From NCBI GenBank assembly GCA_027924645.1, contig BSBN01000849.1:11054001-11118000 (forward strand): a stretch of 64,000 nucleotides of DNA, read 5' to 3'. A program made the position numbers and the translations under genes. The notes below the pieces were generated by a model. That model did no database searches, was not told the origin of the DNA, and worked only from the letters and a program-made list of their open reading frames with translations. The stretch is from Cunninghamia lanceolata. Lineage: Eukaryota > Streptophyta > Pinopsida > Cupressales > Cupressaceae. Each line of letters begins with the position of its first letter. Position 1 is the stretch's first letter. This document shows, piece by piece, positions 21,761 to 35,349 of this stretch.

Positions 21761-23460
21761 AGTATAAACACCTTAAATATATCTCTCTAAAAGATGTTGA
21801 AAAATATCACTTTCAAGACATTTATATTGAATGATTTGTTATTTTATTTACCACATACACATAAACATAAATTGTAATTTTTATCTAAATTGTTTTTTTA
21901 AAATTTATTTTTATAGTTTATGTAACTATTTATTTACGAATAAGTGTCATAAATTAACTTGTATCTTGATTTGTCGACCCTTGATGATTTGCCTTCTTGG
22001 TCTTCTGGCGCTTCAAAATGTGACGGGACTTCTCAGCGACCCTCCTGACCTCCATTAATGACATTCCCAGAGCTTGATGGAGTGGTAGATAGATTTCCCA
22101 CACCCCCATGCTACTATAAATCTTTCATTGATGAATTTCTATACATAAGTATGGGTGAACACTTCTCTTCTGCAAGTTTTTTAAAATGAACCATGTCGGT
22201 ATGACATAACAGACATGGGGAACCTAAAAAACAAGTTGACTATTCTTCTCCCCTTCATCCAATGCTGCAACAGTGATTTGTAAAAGCTATATATGCATGT
22301 AAAAAGATGTATTTTGGTTTGTTTTTATTTTGATAGTCATGACTCTATATTAGCGGTAATATTTTGCCTCTTTGATCAATACAACACTAGTTTTATGCCT
22401 TCTCATTTTACCTTACTCTATGTAATCTTGGGTGTTTGAGTTGCTATCTATGAATGACATATTCCTCTTAGCGTTCATTTCATTTCTTTGCCTCTTTAAG
22501 GGTTTGTGAGTTGTGTATGTGTATCATCCATTTGTGATCATCCTATGCATCTAGGGTTGATATTGTAGTTAAAATACTAATTCTAGTGCATCACCATTTT
22601 TATTTTTAGTCTTTCTGGACTTCTTCCCCTTTTTCCTTGGTGATTTATTGGCATAGGTTTAGTTCTTTGATCCTTAAGAGGAACCATTCTTCTTTGGAGG
22701 TCTGATCTCATTTGCAAGGTCCCACACCTTGAGGTCATTCCCTGTCATTTGAATGTTTGAACCAGGTTCAAACAAGGTGCAATTTCATGTGACAATAGTT
22801 GGCTCACTATAGTTCTCACTAAATTCCAATTGCATATACATAAGCTATGATAGTAAAAAGAAAACTTATCCCACAAGGTTATAGGGTAGGATCACTCCCT
22901 TCTCTTAGACAACTAGAATCATACAACCAGATACTCATGCTTCATTAGGGCCATTCTTTAAGTCACAAATCAACTTCAACACCAACCATACAACCAAAAT
23001 TAAGTCTTCAACCCTAATTAAGCAATGGACTTCCTTCCAATCAACCAAGTTATTTCAACTCCACAATTGACAACACTATCATATTTGAACAATCAATTTC
23101 CTCAAGACAATACAACTAATCAATATAACTTCATGGAAATCAACCAAGTGTTCCATCATACTTGAATAATCAAACAACTATAAAGAATCTTAAAACTTAA
23201 ATCTAAGTGATGCCAAAAAAATCAACCTTCCACATCAAATGAGGACATAGACAACATTTGAATCATCATTTGGAAATTGAGCAATGATGTCCTAAATCTT
23301 TGAAGAAGGAATGCAACAAAGTAGGAAAGTGGAAGTTACCTACTAAGACCATAAAATTATTAATGTAACAATCATCAATGGGACACCCCCTTAAATAATG
23401 GTAGCATTGATTCTTCTCCTAGAATCCCAAATAGACTTGAGAATGATTAGGGGATAGAAA
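21761..23460. other. Gene-free stretch
   Basis: AT-rich sequence with no recognisable gene, RNA or LTR boundary. The 3' part (from about 22700) may be the decayed 5' region of the Ty3 element that follows. Confidence 0.4.
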
Positions 23461-25276
23461 TTAGCGTTGCATATGTTTCTCAACTAGATGGATGTAGGTT
23501 TTGTTCAACCCATGATCATAATGAAATTGATTGCCCTTAATTTTGCATGACACTGGCTATAGTCCAATAGGGACTAAAAATGAATGAACAAGAAAATTCC
23601 CACAAGAATAACTCAAGAAAAAGTTACACCAATATTGGGACAACATTTGTAATTGAAACATTTTTCTTCCCTAGAGGAGATGAAAACAAACTAAAGGGAA
23701 CATGAAGAAGTTCAAGCATATCAACAATATAAAAAGCAAGGAAACTATACTTTAAGAAACAAGGGCAAGTAGCCACTAACAACTTCTACCCCACCAAATG
23801 TCCTACAAACCTAGCCTAACTAGAAAACAAGTAATAACCCAAGTCCACCATGATGACCAAAGACATCCCAATAGCCTAAAAGCAATCCACTATAACATTT
23901 CTAATACCACCTTAGACCAAAGAAAATTTGGATACAATATTATAGAATGTTTAAAGTAAATTAAATCTAATATTTTAGTGTTTGATATGACTCATCTCTT
24001 AGGATAGAAGGAAATTGTTATCAAAGCACTAACCAACCCTAAGAAACATCTAAATCAAGCCAAAATTTGAGTGTAAATCTCTCAATATACAAGGAAAAGA
24101 CTAAATCACCTCCCATCTCAAGCTAACAATTAGGATCTTTGGAAAGAATTTACACAAGTGCCTTGTAGATTCAGGAGTATCTATAAATGTGATTCCATAG
24201 TTGGTCTACATAGAACTTGGTCTTACAATTGCTAAATCAACCTAAAATGTTGTGTCCTTATTCTTGTCTGTTAGCTAATGCTTTTGCCAACTCTGCTAAT
24301 CAAACAAAACTAAATTAACATTGTTAGAGATTTAAAAAACATTCATTTGTAGCTTGTTTCTAATCCCTACATTCAACAAATCATAGACACCCAAGTGGTG
24401 GATATTCATAATGCATTTTGCATGCTCCTAAGTCATGGTTGGTCCAAGATACTTAATGGTTACATGGCCACTGACTTTTCACATATGTGGCTACCATGGA
24501 GAGGAATCCCAAATTTGATGAAAATAGAAAGAGAACTTCTCATGCAACACCTTATAATTGATTACAACCAACCTAACAAAATGATGTTTTTGAATGAAAA
24601 TTGGGAGTCTACATGCTTGAAGTCAAAAAACATGATGAAGTGATCCTTTCAACATGTTCCAATGAAATGAAATTAGACTAAAACACAATATTAAAACACA
24701 ATATGGACAATTAAATTTGATTGTTCCAAATACAAACATGGTGCTAAAGTAGGAATACAACTTATAGTAATTGAGTGGGAGACATCATTTGGCTACCTTT
24801 AGACTACAATTTACATGCACAAACAACATTGCAAAATTTAAAGAATTGATCTTAGTGTTACAGTTGGCATAAAGAAAGAAGGTGAAAATGATGAAAGATT
24901 TTAGTGACTTAGAATTAATTTTTAAGATAATTTGTTCACAATACTCCTATAATGAAAATAAGATATAATACTAGCACTCTCATGCATGTAATTTAATTGA
25001 GGACTTTGATGCATTTGACATTTGGTTAATCCTAAGAAAGGATAAGCATGTGGCTAATTCACTTAATGTGGTAAGCAAGTTCCTGGAATCAACTTAAGAA
25101 CTTCACAGTTAAACTTGTTCCTACACAATCTATCGTAGATAACATCAAAAAAATTAGGTATTTGATAACTATAGACACATTATTAACTTCATAACCAACT
25201 TTGGGATATTTAAGATCCAAATAATTGAAGAGGAAGGCATACAACTAGTGGAATTAGATGAAATGGAACCCTAGAA
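23461..25276 (+). pseudogene. Ty3/gypsy remnant: gag knuckle, protease, RNase H-like
   Basis: A perfect CX2CX4HX4C knuckle (CRFCSTHDHNEIDC) is at 23493-23534. Retropepsin follows at about 24120-24250 with LVDSGVSINVIP, keeping the catalytic D-S-G. The post-protease block is at 24395-24530 (AFCMLLSHGWSKILNGYMATD, His, LPWRG). An RNase H-like domain follows at about 24790-25080 (CTNNIAKFKELILVLQLA, DFSDLEL, LIEDFDAFDI, RKDKHVANSLNVV). No RT lies between protease and RNase H. Many stops break the frame. It is cut off at 25277 by the LTR of the chromovirus-like element. Confidence 0.7.
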
Positions 25277-25561
25277 TGTAAAGTACTCATTCCATCACAA
25301 AAGTTACATGAAGTAAATAATCTACTTAATTACAACATCTCAAGTAAAAGATAAATCTCATAAACATGAATCAATAAAAGTCATTAAATCTAACAAATCA
25401 TGCACTTAATCCAGGTGTTAGCACTATAAAAGAATATACAATGTCCATTGGCTTTCATGCCATAATTAATCCAAATTACAAGTTACAATAATCATGTACA
25501 ACAAGTATAATAAATCAAACAAAAATCATGCCATCTCTCATACGAGTTGAGAGATGGGAAT
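25277..25561 (-). repeat. Chromovirus-like 3' LTR fragment
   Basis: A direct match to 51549-51848, starting TGTAAAGTACTCATTCCATC and ending AGAGATGGGAA. The equivalent sequence at 51548 is followed by a primer-binding site on the minus strand, so this is LTR of the minus-strand Ty3 element. It is interrupted after 25561 by the start of the Tat-like element. Confidence 0.75.
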
Positions 25562-27050
25562 TGTAAGCACAAAAATCATGCCAGCCTCCATGAGGACCCC
25601 TATGATGATTTTAATCCTTGTCACATACATGTAAGCATGAAATAATGTCATCTAAGTAGAAGACCTCTTGATGACATGTCACTTCTTTCATCTTGTGTTG
25701 TTTTTTAATTTTGCCTCTCTTTGTCATCAACGCTTTTTGACACTTTTGCGATACTTGTTGATTAACATTTTTTGAGCTTTCGACCTTGCTCCTAAGCCTT
25801 GTAAGCATCTTGTAGGTGATTTTTCACCTTTCTACTATGTTTTTCATTCTCTCCACACCCTAGCAGCCTTCTAGAGGTCCCCCCTATCCATCTCCCACAT
25901 TCAGTTTTCAATTTCACTCAGCCAATCCAAATCTCCCCCTATTATTTCCAAATCTCCCCCTGGGAGATCCTGTGTCGCAAGTGGAGATTTTGATTCTTTC
26001 ACATGATTAACCTATTTTCAGAGGCATATCACCTCCTTTTCATCTTCTCTACCATCTCCCATCATGCATTTCCCCTCAGACCCTTTTCTTTTTAGATCTC
26101 CCATCAGGTGACCTAAGGTCACCCCCGAGCGACCCTACTGGTGAAAGGGGCAACCCTGTCGCATTTTCAACTGTGGAAAAACTCAAGTTTCTCACTCAAA
26201 ATAGCTCTGTTTTCACCCATTTTTCTACTAGTTAACATGATTTTTGATGCCTAACATGGAGTTGACTATTTCATGCACCCACACATGCATAATTAGCTCC
26301 ATTTGATCTAAAATTAACAACTCATTCTTCCTCATGCATTCTTCAAACTCCAATTCCTCTTCAGTGATAAGCTATTATTTATTTATCACTCTCTAAGTAA
26401 TTGAATTTATTGGGTAATCAATCTAGTTCACTCCGTAATCAATCTATGTTAACTCTTTAATTAATTGAGTTAACTTCTTAATCAATTCCCTTCTTCCAAC
26501 CTATAAATAGCTCCCTCCCTCAAGCACAAAGGGCAGAAAATTCATTGTGCACACAACTCTTGCTAAGTTTTCTCTCTCCAATCAGCATTCTCATGCTCAC
26601 ACATGACAAAGGTGCTTTTTATTTATTAATTGTTCATCAAGCTTTCACATAAATCTCTTCAAGCATCATTTCACTACTTCAATCAATGCCATTGTGGTCA
26701 TCAAAATCTCTCATTGAGCTCTCTCAAGATTCAACAAGCTTCTTTTGCTTCTTTGTCTTGTCTTGTCATAAAGAGGTCTTCCTGCTGCTTCAAGAGGATA
26801 CGAGGTTGCCATCAAGGATTTCTAAGGATAGTGGAGTCACACAAATCTTCTCTATTTCAGGTTCCTCTATGCTTTTGTCAATTTGTAGTAATTAGAAAAT
26901 CTAAATTGCTATTGGGATTAGTAATATATTGCTTTTTCCTTGATAGAAAGGTTAGATCTAGCATCTTAGAAGTAATTTGCATTCATAGTTTAAATTCAAT
27001 TACTTGCAATTTCCTTTTCTAGATTAATTGTTTTAAAACATTCAAAAACC
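25562..27050 (+). repeat. Tat-like 5' LTR (3' end approximate)
   Basis: Positions 25562-25795 match 40379-40620. A promoter-like CCTATAAATAG is at about 26502-26512, so transcription would start near 26535. The LTR contains CT-rich segments with AAATCTCCCCCT repeats and GGTGACC/GGTCACC motifs at about 25920-26150. The true end and a primer-binding site could not be located; anywhere from 26640 to 27320 is possible. Confidence 0.5.
26500..26515 (+). promoter_or_regulatory. TATA box in Tat-like LTR
   Basis: CCTATAAATAGCTCC is a strong plant TATA element, placed in the LTR as expected for the U3/R promoter. Confidence 0.55.
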
Positions 27051-27323
27051 CCAAAAACATAGAATAATTGCAGTAGTTTAAGCTCATTCTAAATTTCATT
27101 CATATTCCCTTTCTTAGATTAAAAAACATCTTTATTTCCATAAATATAAAAAATTCATCTTTATTTTGATAAATATAAAAAAAGCACAAAAACAAGTTTG
27201 CATGTCATATAGTTGCATTCATAAAAATATAGAAAATAATAAAAACATTAGACATTTAGATATATTGCAAACCCTTGATATCATCACAAGGTCAACCATG
27301 GTCAATAGAAGTTAAACCCATAA

Positions 27324-28321
27324 TAACATCACAAGGTCAATAAATGTCAAACGCACAACCAAACCCTAGGTCAACCAAAGCCCTAGGTCCAACCCTAAAG
27401 TCTAGTCAAGGTTAGTCCACATACACCTATCCCTTGTCTTGGTTCACAAATGTGCCCAGGATTAAGAGGTGAGTGGGTGAGGGCAATCCTCAGCAAGATT
27501 GAGGAAAACAATCCAAGACCTCAACAAGATCCGCTTGTCTTACAACAACTAGAAGTGTTTCGACAACTTCAATTACAACGTGCTATCATTCAACAAATTG
27601 AAAGACAAGAATCCATCAATGAAAGTAACAGCCTACCCACATAGAGGTGGAACAATAGAAACTCAAATAAACGAAAAGTAACTAGTGACCCTTCGGGTCA
27701 TAGTGTTATCTTTACAACAACAACCATCAAACCAAACATCTACATTAGCACACAACAATAAAGGGACACAGACACATTGAACCCTCTCCACGAAGTCCAG
27801 CTCTCCAACAAGCCAGACCCCCTAACATCACAAGGTCAGCAAAAGTTAAATGCGCAACCAAACCCTAGGTCAACCAAAGCCCTAGGTCAAACCCTAATGT
27901 CTAGTCAAGGTTAGTCCACATACACCTATCCCTTGCATTGGCTCATGAATGTGCTTAGGATTAAGAGGTTAGTGGGTGAGGGTAATCCTCGGCAAGATTG
28001 AGGAAAACAATCCAAGACCTCAACAAGATCCGCTTGTCTTACAACAACTAGAAGCATTTCGACAACTTCAAATACAATGTGCAATCATTCAACAAATTAA
28101 AAGACAAGAAACCATCAACGAAAGTAACAGCCTACCCACACAGAGGTGGAACAGTAGAAACCCAAACATACGAAGAGTAACTAGTGACCCTTCGGGCCAT
28201 AGGGTTATCTCTACAACAATAGCCATCAAACAAAACATCTACATTAGCACACAACAACAGAGGACCAAGGACGCGCCGACCCCTCTCCACAAAGTCTAGC
28301 TCTCCAATGAGCTAGACCCCT
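27324..28321 (+). repeat. Tandem duplication of 499 bp in the element leader
   Basis: Copies at 27324-27822 and 27823-28321 share start TAACATCACAAGGTCA and end AGCTCTCCAA, AGCC(T)AGACCCC. Each holds a short open stretch with QDPLVLQQLE and ESINESNSLPT-like residues (27450-27644 and 27976-28299). The two protein versions differ at only a few positions. The stretch is probably an upstream leader ORF of the element; no family is recognised. Confidence 0.75.
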
Positions 28322-28324
28322 ACC

Positions 28325-28510
28325 ATGTCTCACCTCCTCTCGACTGGCTACTTCCATGAGAGTGAGAGTGACATGATGGATCACCTCGTGACAAGGAGGA
28401 AAGGGTCTGTGTGCATGTCGAAATCTGACCCAATAGCCCTAGGCAACCGAGATCATGATTTTGAGCATACATATTTTGGTGAACGTGATGTGAATTATAG
28501 AATCTTTTAG
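28325..28510 (+). other. Unrecognised short ORF in element leader
   Basis: 61 codons, MSHLLSTGYFHESESDMMDH at the start. It lies just after the duplicated leader and before gag. No domain is recognised. It may be part of the leader ORF of the element in another frame. Confidence 0.25.
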
Positions 28511-28689
28511 TTTTGTAGTTTACATTCCCATTATTTAGATCTCAAAAACATTCAACACTTCAAAACATTAAACAAAATCTTCAAAACATTTTCACTTTAT
28601 TCTTCATAGCTGATTCTGCCGCTTCATCTTTTGTCGCCTTCACCATCATCCATTCCATTTATTCTGTGGTGTCTACGGTACTCCTAAAT

Positions 28690-30120
28690 ATGGTGGAACC
28701 TAATATAAACCAAGGGATTATTCCCTCAAGGGAACCAGAAACTCCTTCCTTCGATAGGTATGTGCCGCCACATCCAGATGCACCAATCACCAACTGTTAT
28801 GACTACGAAGACTTTCATTATGAACAAGATCAAAGAGACCAAAGAGAATCTAGACATTCTTTGTCTTTCAACAACCCATCTTGGGAAAGCAATCCGGCCA
28901 TACCAAATGCGCCACATAAAGCTAGGAGGGTAAGGTCAAAAATACATCGACCCTGTCAACCTTCCACAAGCACATCAAGTACTCATCTTGATGAGGAAGT
29001 GAAATGATTTGAAAGACAATTGCAAGAAGCAAAAGATGCTCAAGAGGCATTGAGGATTTCCTTGCGAGAAAAACAAAGAGAAAATGTTGTACAAGAAGAA
29101 GCATACCATCATGAAAATACTTGGAGAGAAAATCCTAGAAATGAGGAAATACCTAGAGCTACCACTCTTGTAGACTTAATCGCAACTCTAGTGTAAAGGA
29201 TTAGAATCTTGGAAGTAGAACAAGCTATTCCTGAAAGAAGGAAAAAATCCCATGGACAAGACCAGGGGGCATCTCAAAATCCCCCTATCTCCACCACTGT
29301 TCCCAAAATGCTACTAATGATATGTGTCTGAATGGGAACCCCCATGTTCAAAACAGTCCAACAAATCCAATAATGGGTTATCAAAACCCACCTACAGGGT
29401 TATTGCTATCAACCCCACAATCTCAAAGTGCCTTTCTGGGAACATATCTTAAGTATTTGAAAGAAGCTCTTGATCAAAACATAAGGAACGTGCAATTACC
29501 TCAACCATTGCCTGATCTCTCAAAATTCAAAGGAGAAGGAGATCCAAACTCCTACATTAAAGCCTATACCACCATGATAAGGGAACTCCTCACTTGGGAT
29601 GGGGTTGTTGCCAATTTTTTTTTAAAACTCTCAAAGGAATAGCTCTAGATTGGTACTATCGTCTTCCAGAGGCTTCAATTCACTCGTTTAGACAACTAAC
29701 CGGAGAGTTTGGCATGGCATTCAACATGAACAAACTCATCAAAACAAGGATCCAAGAATTCCTCACCATGAAACAAGAGCTGAATGAATCTGTAGCCCAT
29801 TTTGTGACCAGATGGAGGCAAGTCCTCTATTCCTCAACCAGTGCCCCAAATATGGATCACTGTGAACTTTGGAATCTTTTCCTACATGCCTTGAACAAGG
29901 ATATGAGAGAAGATGTTAAGAAATTGCCATATAAATCCTATGAAGAAGCATTGGAAAGTTCTTTGAGGATAGATCAAGATGCCATCGACAGTGGCTGAAA
30001 AATTTATGATACTAATGAGAGACCCAAAATGCCTAAAATAATGGAAAAGACTACATCCAATGTTTCTCCAAACAAAGATATCAATGTTGTGAAAAGTAAT
30101 CCCAGTAATGACAAGTGATA
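28690..30120 (+). pseudogene. Tat-like gag
   Basis: The first ATG is at 28690. A charged N-terminal region (HYEQDQRDQRESRHSL, coiled-coil ERQLQEAKDAQEAL) is followed by the retrotransposon gag domain: LPDLSKFKGEGDPNSYIKAY at about 29500, LDWYYRLPEASIHSFRQL, QELNESVAHFVTRWRQV and LFLHALNKDMREDV up to about 29990. At least two frameshifts (one in a T-run near 29620) and several stops break it. Confidence 0.75.
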
Positions 30121-30139
30121 GCATAAAGAAAATCAAGGA

Positions 30140-30955
30140 TCAAATCATCCCCCCTATGACCTCAACACTTATTGTTGGTTCCATAGAACAAAGGGCCTTG
30201 AAACAAAAACCTGTTATGGATACAACAAAGCTATCTCCAAACTTAATCTGAATCAATAGAAAAACTTCCTCAAACTGCTTCAATCTCAAAGGAAAGAGAA
30301 AGAACCTCAAAACGAGAAAGGGAAGGCCAATCAAAATAGTTCCAATCAAGTGGAATTAAACCAAGAAGTGTTCATAATCCACGAGGAAGAACAAACAAAT
30401 CAAACGGAAAATGTTTTCTTGCAAGTGATAAATTTATTGAGAGTTTCTCCCTCACATCGAAAAACATTCTTGGAAGTATTAGAAGTGGGATGTTCAATGC
30501 AAGAGGAACCACCTCCTCTCACATTTGATATTTCCAAACTACCTTAGAATGAAGGAGGAAAGAAAAATGATTCACCTCTATACATACAAATTCAAGTCGA
30601 AGAGGTCACTATAAAAAGAGTAGTGGTGGATGAAGGATCGACAGTCAATCTTTTGCCAATGTCATTCCTACGGAGAATGAGATATAGAAAAATAGGAATC
30701 AAGCAACAAGCTGCCACATTGAGGATATACGATAGTCATGACATACAAATAGTTGGGAAAATCAACCTATTGCTCACCCTGATAGATAAAACCATCTCCG
30801 CAGATTTCCATGTTATCAACATAGAAACCAATTATAATATGATCCTTAGAAGGCCTTGGATTCATGCCATGAAGGCTATCACCTCCACTTTGTTTCAAGT
30901 TCTAAATACATTTCCATCATTTGGGAAAAGTGAGCATCGTCAAAGTAGACCCTGA
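30140..30955 (+). pseudogene. Gag C-terminal knuckle and retropepsin-like protease
   Basis: A YCWFHRTKGLETKTC block (about 30170-30215) is the Tat-type knuckle with its GH reduced to GL. The protease core begins at about 30620 with VVVDEGSTVNLLP (active-site D-x-G-S) and ends with NYNMILRRPWIHAMKAITST, the GRPW block with Gly replaced by Arg. A stop lies between the two parts. A functional enzyme is not expected. Confidence 0.7.
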
Positions 30956-31269
30956 TCCTTCAGTATTTACAGAAAGGAGTAGGAAGAAAAAGACAAAAAG
31001 TTAAAGACCCAAGAGAAAGCGAAGGAAGTAACTCAACCAAACACGAGTACTCAAAACATCTTGTATCAAAGCATGGACGATATTAAATAATTTTCCTTTG
31101 ATCATCACACTACCAAGTCCCATGCATTGTTTGGCTTAGCAGCCATACCATGCCTCAAAGAATGGGACATCAAAAACCTCACAGTAGGAACAATCAAAAT
31201 CATCGAAGAAGGAGAAGAAAAAGAAGAAAAATAGAATTCCACATACGAGTTTAGAGAAACATCTCAACC

Positions 31270-31665
31270 ACAAAACCATCAAAACTTATGGACTCTCCAC
31301 TTCAATGGAGCTAGTTGCAAAACTGGCATAGGGAGAGGAATAATCTTGAAATCCCTGAAAGGAAAATCCACCCGCTTTGCCTTTGGACTCGATTTCTTTT
31401 GCACAAACAATATCACTGAATACGAAGCCTTATCCCTAGGAACCATGTTAGCCATGAGAATGGGGATCAAGATCTCTGTCTTTGGAGACTCTCAATTAGT
31501 GACCAACCAAGTTGCAGAAAATTATGAAATGAAATTAGAATGATTATGACCTTACAAAGAAACCATCAAGAAATTGGTCCAGTTCTTTGACTTCTTCTCC
31601 ATAAAAACCATACCTAGAGAAGAGAATCAAGTAGAAGATTCAATTGCTACGTATCAGTGGCATTA
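31270..31665 (+). pseudogene. RNase H-like domain placed before RT
   Basis: LWTLHFNGASCKTGIGRGII is followed by FGLDFFCTNNITEYEALSLG, VFGDSQLVTNQV and, after a stop, FFDFFSIKTIPREENQVEDS. This is the RVT_3-type (archaeal-like) RNase H found as a second RNase H in plant Tat elements, where it normally follows RT and RNase H. The first catalytic Asp is replaced by Asn (FNGA). Between the RNase H at 35.7 kb and integrase at 36 kb, where this domain is usually found, nothing similar is present. Confidence 0.7.
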
Positions 31666-34380
31666 TTTTCTCCACATGCTCAACTTCAAAACTTAGAATA
31701 CATTGTATTAGTTCATGAAGAGCCATTGTTAGAAAGTGAAGAATTGCCCAACATCTTGAATTATACCATAGGAAAAATAGAAAAACCCACTCAAAATTAG
31801 GCTGAGAATGATGAGGCCATCTTGGAATATCTACATACTTATGACAGCCTCCCAAGAGTATATCATAAGAAAGGATACACGGTCCTTCCAAATCTAGAGG
31901 ACTATTTTGGAAGCGAGAAAGAAATCCTTTAGATTGAGACAACTTCAGATTTATCACCTGCTCTATTGATTCCCAAATCTGAACACATCCAACTCTAAAG
32001 ATTTGCCACTTCTTATGCTCAAGTTAAATGGTAGACTTGGCCAACAGAGTGGGAGATTGTCTTCTATCTCGCCTTCACTTCAGGTTCTATCACACCTAGA
32101 GGGTGTCCCTTACTATCACAATAGATTTGTCTTTTACACAACAAGGCAGAAATGTTCGCACATATTTGTATCAAGATTTATAAGATTAACCCTAGACTGA
32201 CAATATTCTTGGATTATCTAACTAGTTAAATATGAGAACATGCAGCACCTAAACCTAAACAAATAAAATATAAAATGGTTTGCTTCAAATGATTTATCAT
32301 TAAATTTGGTTTTCTTCTGGACCTTTGGACAAATAAATCCTAGATTGGTGCTTTGTCAAGGGCAACAGAGTCAAAGGGCTACAATGCAAATGTTTCTTTT
32401 CTGACATCTAAAACTTCATACTTAGAGGGTTGAAACCATCATCACTACCTTACATTAATAACCCAAGAAAGAGTATCACCTATGACTCTTCTTCAATGAT
32501 CCTTTAATACAAATAATTTTCCCTTATATCTGATTTAAAATAGTTTTAATCCATTCCTTAAACAGATGCAACAAATTAGATATACAACATAGAAAATGTA
32601 TACAGACAAGCTCAGAAACCCTTGGTAACTTTACTTGAAAAGAAAGCATTTATTCTCAAGGAGACAGTCATAGACAACACACAGAAGTGTTTTTCATATA
32701 TTGCAATCTGAATAGAAAACCATCATACAGGAATTTATTCACCTCTAGCAACCTTCTCCTCTGAAGTCTAGACTCCATAGCCTTCTACAAAAATCTACCT
32801 TTCAAATATGTGGATAGCTTGTATCCAAAGCCTAGAATAATCCCCCCACAAAATGGAACATCATGCTCTCTTATAGAAACAAGAGCATGTTGCCCTAAAA
32901 TTTATTACATCCTGGCAGTAGGTGAGTTTTACATGACAAGTTCCCGCCAATGAGCCTAGGGAAATAAAAAAGAATTACAAACAAAAGAGTAGGGAGTAAA
33001 ATAAATAAATTCTAATTGATTTTCCATTTGACTCCTCAACCTCTCGCAGTTTGCAAATGCCTAGCACTGACCATTTCTCCAAACTACTGCTCCTTCGTAC
33101 TGTCGTAGCCACACCTCTAAGGGCCCCTCTTTCTGCTGCAATGCAGCGATATGAGGCCACATGGCCTCTCAATAGAGCTCGTCCATCACACCTAGCCCTT
33201 CAAAAACATAGAGGATAAGGTGCAGCAGCCTCCAACTTGAAAATTTTATCACAGTGTCATTTTTCTGTAATGCTGGGCGTTTTCAACCATTATGGTAACC
33301 AAAAATCATCACAAACATCGCTAAAACCTTTGCCCAAGATATAGTAATGCCCAAGGGACGAATTTAGACCATAAATCATCATTTTAAAGCTCCAAAACAC
33401 CCCCAAAATCTGCCCAGAAGACAAAAAACGTGAGCAACATTCCTTTTGCAAACTACCTGCCTAAGCTGCCCAAAATGCCTCAAAAAACCCCTCGTTAAGG
33501 TCAAAATGCCTCAAGTTTCATTGTAATGGAGACTGCAGATCAGAATTTGCCCTGGGATGGTGATTTTGCACCATCGCACATCGTGCGATGGTACGATAAG
33601 GCAATGGAAGGCTTTATTTTTTCCTTAACATTATAACATAAGGTTATAATATTAAAATTATAACATTTGCTTTAAATATTTTAAAATTGCCAATAAATAG
33701 TTTTCAAAACTGCATTTTAAACTTTGGCAAAGGGCAATTATCTAATTTCCTTCTCTAGGCAAACGATGCCTGTTCATTGCGAGCACATCCAGAAGCTACA
33801 AAAATTTACATAGGGCCATTATTAATTATTTAGACAAAACCCACTTCCTCATTATTTGCATCGCTAAAAGAATTTAGGGACCTCCTTTGTAAACTGGCCT
33901 GTCGGATGCCTTCACCACAAGTGAAACACATTAAAATAATGCATCATATTGTCTCCAATTTTGATGAAACTAAAACTAGAGAAGTTTTGGACCAAATTGA
34001 GAAATGGGTCGCCCTTAGAATTGCAAGATTTGAAACTTTTCGGAACACCAAATCTAGCTCGGTCGCAATCAGAAAAGAATTAAACGGCCCATCAAAACTC
34101 ATCCTAGAAGTATGAAACTAAGAAGGCATGTTACCATATGGACCAAAAAAAATTCCACTGAATGGATTTGCAAGATGACTACTGAGTCGCAAGATTTTAA
34201 TCGAAGAAGGTGGGCTCCGGGGTAGATTGAGCGGCATGCTAACCTGACCTCTATCGACACATCAAAAGAATATGGGCACTTCAAATTTGCAAAATTTGAC
34301 GGTGCCAACATGCTCCTCAAAAGTTTGAGGAAGGACATGCATCCCTAACTAGAGATATGATTGACATCAATGTTGGAACC
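31666..34380 (+). other. Region between RNase H-like domain and RT
   Basis: Short open stretches (for example near 31690-31930 and 33906-34115) continue the + strand coding bias but show no recognised domain. The stretch 32080-33890 has no coding signal and may be an insertion, though no LTR, inverted repeat or target duplication could be found at its edges. Confidence 0.35.
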
Positions 34381-34384
34381 CCTG

Positions 34385-35340
34385 AGAAACCAAAAATGTT
34401 AAAGTTGGGGAGGGGAGTTGAACGATGAAGAATTGGAAGAATACATTGAGTTCCTTATAGAATATTCTGACATCTTCACATGGACATACTCAGACATGCT
34501 TGGATTAGACCCAAAGATTATGGTGCACAACTTAGTGACAAAACCAGACGTAAAACCAGTGAAGCAAAAACTAAGGCCCATAAAGCCACAGGTAGCCAAA
34601 ATAGTAAAAGAAGAGTTGAAGAAATTGTTGAATGTCGACTTCATTAAACCAGTGGATTATTCAAGTTGGGTGTCAAATATTGTCCCAGTTTTAAAGAAGA
34701 ATGGAAAAATTTAGATATGCCTTGATTTTAGAGACATCAACCAAGCTTGCCCAAAAGATGATTTCCCCTTGCCATACATCGACAAAATTATCGATTCAAT
34801 TGCAGGATATGAGATCCTCTCTCTCATGGATGGATTTTTAGGATATAATCAGATCAATATTTCAAAAGTTGATCAAAACAAAACAAGGTTCACCACCCCT
34901 TGGGGGACCTTCTGTTATGTAGTCATGCCATTCGAGCTAAAGAACACAGGAGCAACATACCAAAGGGCAATGCCACATACCTTCCATGATTACATTCACA
35001 AAATAGTGGAAACTTACGTTGATGAACTTCTAGAAAAATTGGAACAAAGGTCAACACATGTGGAAGACCTTCACAAAATCTTCAATAGGCTTTGAGAATA
35101 CAAAGTAAGGTTAAACCCTAAGAAATCTATTTTTGGGGTCACAACAAGAAATTTGTTGGGTTTTATTGTTTCACAAAGAGGAATAGACGTCGACCCAGCC
35201 AAAGTTAAAGCAGTCCTAAACACAACCCCACCAACAAGTGAGATAGCAGTAAGAACCTTTTTGGGACAATTAGGCATTTCATACCAGACATGACTTTCAA
35301 GATTCATCCGATCAATCAATTACTGAAGAAGTAAGTTGGC
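34385..35340 (+). pseudogene. Tat-like reverse transcriptase
   Basis: The typical order is present: FTWTYSDMLGLDPKIMVHNL, VKPVKQKLRPIKPQVAKIVK, FIKPVDYSSWVSNIVPVLKK, then DFRDINQACPKDDFPLPYID, LMDGFLGYNQI, FTTPWGTFCYVVMPF and the catalytic YVDE box at about 35020. The second Asp of the usual YVDD is Glu, so the polymerase site is broken. Thumb segment NPKKSIFGVTTRNLLGFIVS follows. Stops occur near 34713 and 35093. Confidence 0.82.
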
Positions 35341-35349
35341 ATAACATGG

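Noticed and set aside
32080..33890. A discrete insertion between RNase H-like domain and RT
   Set aside because: The lack of coding signal suggests one, but no terminal repeats or target duplication could be found.
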